Under the pieces are notes generated by a model. That model made no database searches and was not told the DNA's origin. It worked only from the letters and a program-made list of their open reading frames with translations. Of a stretch of 64,000 nucleotides of DNA, positions 59,639-64,000 are shown in pieces; the first letter of the stretch is position 1; every line of letters begins with the position of its first letter. The position numbers and the translations under genes were made by a program. Source of the stretch: Allium sativum (Eukaryota; Streptophyta; Magnoliopsida; Asparagales; Amaryllidaceae); assembly GCA_030737875.1 (NCBI GenBank), contig CM060910.1:611953303-612017302 (forward strand), read 5' to 3'.

Positions 59639-60059
59639 CAGCCCCCTAGCCTCATTCTCTCCACACCATTTCTTTCTGTCCATATGCTGCTTCTAAGATA
59701 ATCAAAATAATAAGATAAAAAGGAAGAAAAAGGACTGCTTCTTCTCTATCAAGACTACGCTTAGAGATTTGCAAATTAGGGGATTTCAATTAGAACACAA
59801 TCAATCAAATAGAGATTCAACAATCAAATTCTGCTTTCTAATTCTCGATCCACGCACTGTAAGTTCAAGTTACATTTAGATAAAAGCTGTAAACTTAATA
59901 TCCATGTTGTAAATTGGAATTGGATCTATGTATGGTAATTGATTCGTATCTATTCTTGTTCATCTTGGATCTTGACTTTCGTGAATATTTCTTTGGACCT
60001 ATTCATGTTGTAAATCAAACTCTCTCGTGTTTATAACCTTAACATGCCTATGACGTTGA

Positions 60060-60440
60060 AACTATTGCTAATGGCCAAGGACTATGACTGAGAACATAAG
60101 ACTGACTATGACTAATATGACTATGACTGAGAACATAAGACTGCCTATGACTAATAAGACTATGCCTATGCCTATGACGATGAACATAAGACTATTGCCT
60201 ATGGCAAGGACAATGGTGGCTAATCACCTATGACTCTTGACTATGAGAATTATTACCTATAATTATGAACATAAAGCTATTATCTATTACCATGACTTTG
60301 AAACTATTGTTGTTAATTGCCTATGACTATTGCCTAGAACTATTTTGAATAATTAACCATGACTATTGTGATTAATCACTTATGGTTCTTAATTATGAGA
60401 TTTCTACCTCTGACCATGACTATGACTATTGGGGTTAATT
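60060..60440 (+). repeat. Degenerate CTATGA-word tract in E8 LTR
   Basis: Repeated GACTATGACT, CTATGCCTATGAC and GAACATAAGACT words over nearly 400 bp, probably an eroded minisatellite. Confidence 0.7.
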
Positions 60441-61080
60441 ACCTGAAACTATTATAGTTGATTGTTCATGCCTATAGTTGAAACCCATGTTGTACACCAA
60501 ATTTGCAGTTTGTTGGATCTCATACCTAGGGTGTGACTTGATTAGTTTATTCGCTATTATGTACACCAAAACCATTGGATCCATTATCCTTATATTTGGC
60601 TTGCTTTCGCATATCTATTCTTTTATGTCAAGTTTTATCAGGACTATCGCCTTATTTTGCTAGATTTGAAAACCCTGTTAATTTCTATATGCCAGTGATG
60701 TTGTAACCGATTATCTCAAGTCATATCATGCCGGTCTTGTAATCTCTTTTATCGCTTATTGCTTGTCCCTTCTGCCTATCATAGTTTTGATGTTATTCCC
60801 TTTATCTGTAGAATTAGATTTGCTTGTAATTTAGGTCGATTAACGTTTACATGCGATGGGAATACGATTTGGGTAGATTAGGCAAAACATGAACTGGTTA
60901 TGAACATGAATTATGAACTTGATAATAGGCAAAACTTGAAAACATGAACATTATTATAACTTGAATCTGGATGTGGGCATGAAACTTATCCTTGAAACTT
61001 GACACGAACTTGACACGAAACTTGAACATGGTCACGACACTAGAATGAACTTGAAAATGGCCAACTCGAGGTTGGGTTGA

Positions 61081-61242
61081 GTTTGTAGTGTAAATCTGCC
61101 CGGAACCGCCCGGCAAATCCAGTTACTGCAAACAATAGGATCCAATGTGAGTATTTGGTCATATCGCACTTGAAACCCAAGGTTAGACTGAGTTGTGGTA
61201 TAAATCTGCCCGGAACCGCCCGCCATATCCAGTGACTACAAC
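61081..61242 (+). repeat. Tandem stem-loop pair in E8 LTR
   Basis: Arms GTTTGTAGT / ACTGCAAAC (61081-61133) and GTTGTGGT / ACTACAAC (61192-61242), each enclosing CTGCCCGGAACCGCCCG. Confidence 0.75.
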
Positions 61243-62563
61243 AATAGGTCTAATGTGAGAGGTTAGGGTGCATTAATGAATTAATGCCACATGATAGGGT
61301 TAAGTCATGAACATGAAAGACAACACTTAACCAACTTGAAATATGATTGGTAGGGTTAGGTCATGAACTTGAACGACAACACCTAACCAACTTAGCACGT
61401 GAATGGTAGGGCTAAGTCACGAACTTAAATGACAACACTTAGCCAACTTGATATACTAGACTGATGGGGTTAAGTCTCGAATTTAAATTACAACACTTAA
61501 CCTACTAGACGGAAACCCTAATTACGCGGTCCGTTTCAGCAGTAACCCACTAGACGTATCATGGTACCCTGGAAATAGGCAGGGTTAGGCACGATTACTA
61601 GGCTGATTGTAAGCGACCAGAACGACGGCTGTGTGGGTGCGCTAGTGTAGGTTCTAACGGAGTGCGTGCGTGCACACACTCCAGAGCAGAAAAAGCAAGC
61701 ATTGGGCATCAGTAGGTTTATCTGTGCATTCTTGATTCGTGTCGGTGGTTGGCACCATAGGGCTTGATACACTCTATGGTGGACCTAGCACAGGTAACTA
61801 CATTTGTGATTGGGCCGTATGACACAGAAACACGACGAGCTAGAACTTGTAGGGAGCCGATCGATTAGTGGATCGTTCCGTTGGACCCAGTAATGGGTCA
61901 TTCACGACTTTGGGCCAAGGGATTATTTCATGATTAATACTTGGCATGGGTTGGGCTACTAGTATAGATGGTGCAGCGAACCTTGAACATGTGATGCTAT
62001 ACTTGACCTATACTTGATTCATCATGTTATCTTAGTCCATCTTGTCCATCTTGACATCGTATTTATGTTTACTTTCAGTTTATACATGTCATGTTACCTT
62101 TACCTGTTTTTATGCTGAAAGTCACTTGGACTTACCAGTCTTTATGACTGACCCGTTTTCTTTCGGCTCTCTTTCTTTCGTTTCTTCCCCCAGGTTCTCA
62201 GGGAGGAAACTCTAGATCTTAGCTTGGATTTAGCTTGCTTCCTGTCATCTCATGTATGGTTTGGTCTTGAGCTATGCTATGGCTGCACATCTGCTATTTT
62301 TGGGGAATAATTTACTTTGCTATTTTAAAGTTTATGCTTCTTTATTTAGAACTTGATGTAATGGAATAATGGCAACTTGTACTTTGGATATATGAGGTTT
62401 TGACTCTTTTCTTGAAAGTAATAAGATTTGGTTTTTAATTTCTACCGCTGCTTTATTTATGTTCTGTCTTGTGATATCTCTGTGTATGTTTACCTAGATA
62501 ATGCTCCACCAAACTAGTGCATTCCCTTTGTGAGTGACCCTAGCGGAGGTGGGGTGTTACATT

Positions 62564-62575
62564 TGGTATCAAAGC
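62564..62575 (+). promoter_or_regulatory. Primer-binding site of E8
   Basis: TGGTATCAAAGC, one mismatch (G to A) from the initiator Met-tRNA complement, two bases after the LTR end. Confidence 0.88.
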
Positions 62576-62747
62576 AGAAGGTTACCAGACTGGGCAAAAG
62601 ATTTTAAAAACCTTCTGAAACTATTTTCAAAACCATTTATAAAGAAGCATTTTTCAAGAAAAGTTTATTTTGAAAAGTTATTCCCCAAAAGCCATTAGCA
62701 CTTTCCTTTGTTTCCTCGTTTGAATCTCTATCTTTTCGTTTTTCAGC

Positions 62748-63704
62748 ATGTCTGGGAATCTTAACTTTCCAGACGGCGTGCCAATACCTGGCTGGTTTAG
62801 GAGGTACTTAGAGGCTAGGGCCAATGATGCAGGCCCAACAGATATTCCTCCTCCAGCTGCAGCGATTCCTCCTCCTCCTCCTCGTGGAAATGCTTTCGCA
62901 AAGACGTGTAGAGACTTCAAGGCTATGGGTGGAAAGGACTTCTATGGGACTGAATCCTTTGTGGAAGCGAGGAACTGGCTAAAGGAGACCAAAGATTTGT
63001 TCGTCATCTTCGAAGTTGACGACAGGCAAAAGATACAGCTAGCGGTGTGGTTGCTTAAAGATGAAGCTTCGTATTGGTGGGAGATTACCCATGCTGAGAG
63101 GCCAGTGGAAACTTGGGAAGACTTCCGGATGAGATTTGAGATGAAATTTCTCTCCCAAGCTGAAAGAAGCCTGCAGATGGAGAAGTTCCTAACTCTTAAG
63201 CAAGGAAGCATGACAGTCAGGGAGTACGTCAATCAGTTTAATCAGCTGGCCAGATTTGGACTGGATTTAGTGAACACCCAACACAAGAAGGCTCTTCGCT
63301 TCGTCAGAGGTTTGAATGAGCCACTACACAGCCTTGCTATGACTCATGTACCCATGGGGGCGACCTTTGAGAGCTTGGTGGATATGGCCCTACTTCACGA
63401 AGAAGACGAGAATGGCAAGAAGGAGGTCAAGGCGAATGATTCTCAAAACAAGAAGAAAGACTCCGAGAAAGGAGGCAAGAACAACAACAACAGTAATGAC
63501 AACAAGACACGTGAGAAAAGAAAGTGCCACTTCTGCGGTATTGAAGGACATATAGTCCAGGATTGTAGAAAGAAGAAGATGAAGATGGGAGCATGCTTTC
63601 AGTGTGGTGAAATTGGACATATCAGCAAGAATTGCCCTAAGAAGCAAGGGCAAACCCCGCAAGCAGGACTTTCTGGGGGTACATTTTTAACTCCTCCTCC
63701 TTGA
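62748..63704 (+). CDS. Intact Gag protein of E8 (318 aa)
   Basis: Encodes a capsid-nucleocapsid protein that would form particles and bind element RNA in the cytoplasm. Start MSGNLNFPDGVPIPGW; a proline-rich stretch at about residues 35-50; Retrotrans_gag capsid region at about 60-205 (FVEARNWLKETKDLFVIFEV, ASYWWEI, EYVNQFNQLARFGLDL); a Lys/Asn-rich basic linker at 225-260; two CCHC zinc knuckles CHFCGIEGHIVQDC (about 263) and CFQCGEIGHISKNC (about 285). There are no stops or frameshifts, unlike the E7 homologue. The frame ends 20 residues after the second knuckle, where E7 would continue into protease. The start is fixed by identity of its N-terminus with E7. Short length and missing pol mean it can only act with enzymes supplied in trans. 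Confidence 0.9.
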   Translation: MSGNLNFPDGVPIPGWFRRYLEARANDAGPTDIPPPAAAIPPPPPRGNAFAKTCRDFKAMGGKDFYGTESFVEARNWLKETKDLFVIFEVDDRQKIQLAVWLLKDEASYWWEITHAERPVETWEDFRMRFEMKFLSQAERSLQMEKFLTLKQGSMTVREYVNQFNQLARFGLDLVNTQHKKALRFVRGLNEPLHSLAMTHVPMGATFESLVDMALLHEEDENGKKEVKANDSQNKKKDSEKGGKNNNNSNDNKTREKRKCHFCGIEGHIVQDCRKKKMKMGACFQCGEIGHISKNCPKKQGQTPQAGLSGGTFLTPPP

Positions 63705-64000
63705 TGCTTTGTTTTATCTTGTATATCTTTTCGATCCTATCTTGAGAACCTTAGGTAGAACCCTATGGATGTAAACATGTATTTGAAACATGTTATGGTT
63801 GATGTTTGCAAATGGTTGCAAGTGGTCGCAAGTGGTTGCTCGTGGTTGCATAACACACATTAGGCACTAGATCGGCTCAGACACGTTTTCATATTGCATA
63901 TGCATGAGTGTTTATACTTGTTTATGGATGAAATTGAATGTGTTATCATGTGGATGTTGCATATGGATGGATGTTTGTGCACACATATAGTGTTTATGTG
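63705..64000 (+). other. 3' untranslated region of E8
   Basis: Matches 56915-57200 of E7 (GATCCTATC, AAACATGTAATTGAAACATG-like and TGGTTGCAAGTGG words, CACTAGATCGGCTCAG). No coding motif. Continues past the window. Confidence 0.82.

Larger units (their letters stand above)
59193..62561 (+). repeat. 5' LTR of E8 (3369 bp)
   Basis: Begins TGTAACAACCCAAA and ends GGGGTGTTACA. Related to but distinct from the E7 LTR. Contains GTCGACC repeats (59472-59549), a TATA box (59631-59638), a CTATGAC-word tract (60060-60440) and a tandem stem-loop pair (61081-61242). Confidence 0.88.
59193..64000 (+). mobile_element. gag-only Ty3/gypsy element E8 (TR-GAG type), right end outside window
   Basis: A plus-strand element inserted in E7's 3' LTR: 5' LTR 59193-62561, primer-binding site 62564-62575, an intact gag (62748-63704), and then directly the sequence that in E7 lies after integrase (63715 onward matches 56915 onward). 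Protease, RT, RNase H and integrase are absent. Elements with LTRs and only gag have been described in plants as TR-GAG. It would need pol from a related chromovirus; E7 is a close relative but dead. Polypurine tract and 3' LTR should follow beyond the window. Confidence 0.85.

Overview
This window looks like nuclear DNA of a flowering plant, probably from a gene-poor, pericentromere-like region. It is AT-rich by eye and consists almost wholly of transposable elements inserted into one another. No intact host gene, tRNA or rRNA was recognised. The plant origin rests on Ty3/gypsy chromovirus elements primed by initiator Met-tRNA (TGGTATCAGAGC after the LTR), a CACTA element encoding a Ptta/En/Spm-type protein, and a fragment of plastid petB. 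The species cannot be told; a eudicot is a guess.

Left half (1-40930). Positions 1-13136 are a minus-strand non-coding LTR element with giant LTRs (about 6.28 kb; the 3' copy runs off the left edge) around only 1.17 kb of internal sequence: a LARD, here family A. It sits inside the 3' LTR of a second minus-strand LARD (family B, 13137-20252, 4.6 kb LTR). That one sits 14 bp from the end of an older element's LTR (remnant C, 20253-20663). Remnant C is split by a CACTA transposon (20664-32734, 3-bp TSD CAC). The transposase-like gene of this CACTA is broken by a plus-strand family B LARD (23146-29728, TSD CAAAC). Then comes 0.75 kb of old retroelement sequence and a complete 6.5 kb family A solo LTR (33498-40029, TSD CAAAA). 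The solo LTR is inserted in an AGCGG-rich, MITE-like block and an old LTR remnant.

Right half (40931-64000). Five plus-strand elements follow, each starting with TGTAAC inside the previous one: E5 (40931; 2.6 kb LTR, gag with one stop), E6 (45058; LTR part), E9 (46883; LTR part), E7 (48990; Tekay-like chromovirus with gag, protease, RT, RNase H, integrase and chromodomain, broken by stops and frameshifts) and E8 (59193; 3.4 kb LTR and an intact gag-only coding region). The closing halves of these hosts lie beyond the right edge.

The most unusual items are: a 98-codon plastid petB segment lodged between protease and RT of E7, in frame with RT; E8, a gag-only element whose pol appears to have been cut out between the end of gag and the last codons of integrase; a set of stem-loops shared by the non-coding LARD LTRs, and a second tandem pair shared by the E6/E7/E8 LTRs, both with compensatory base changes; and a 0.77 kb insert carrying six copies of an 18-bp palindrome. 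An inferred working picture is that the LARDs and E8 depend on enzymes made elsewhere, and that conserved LTR structures could be what those proteins recognise. E7 itself looks dead.
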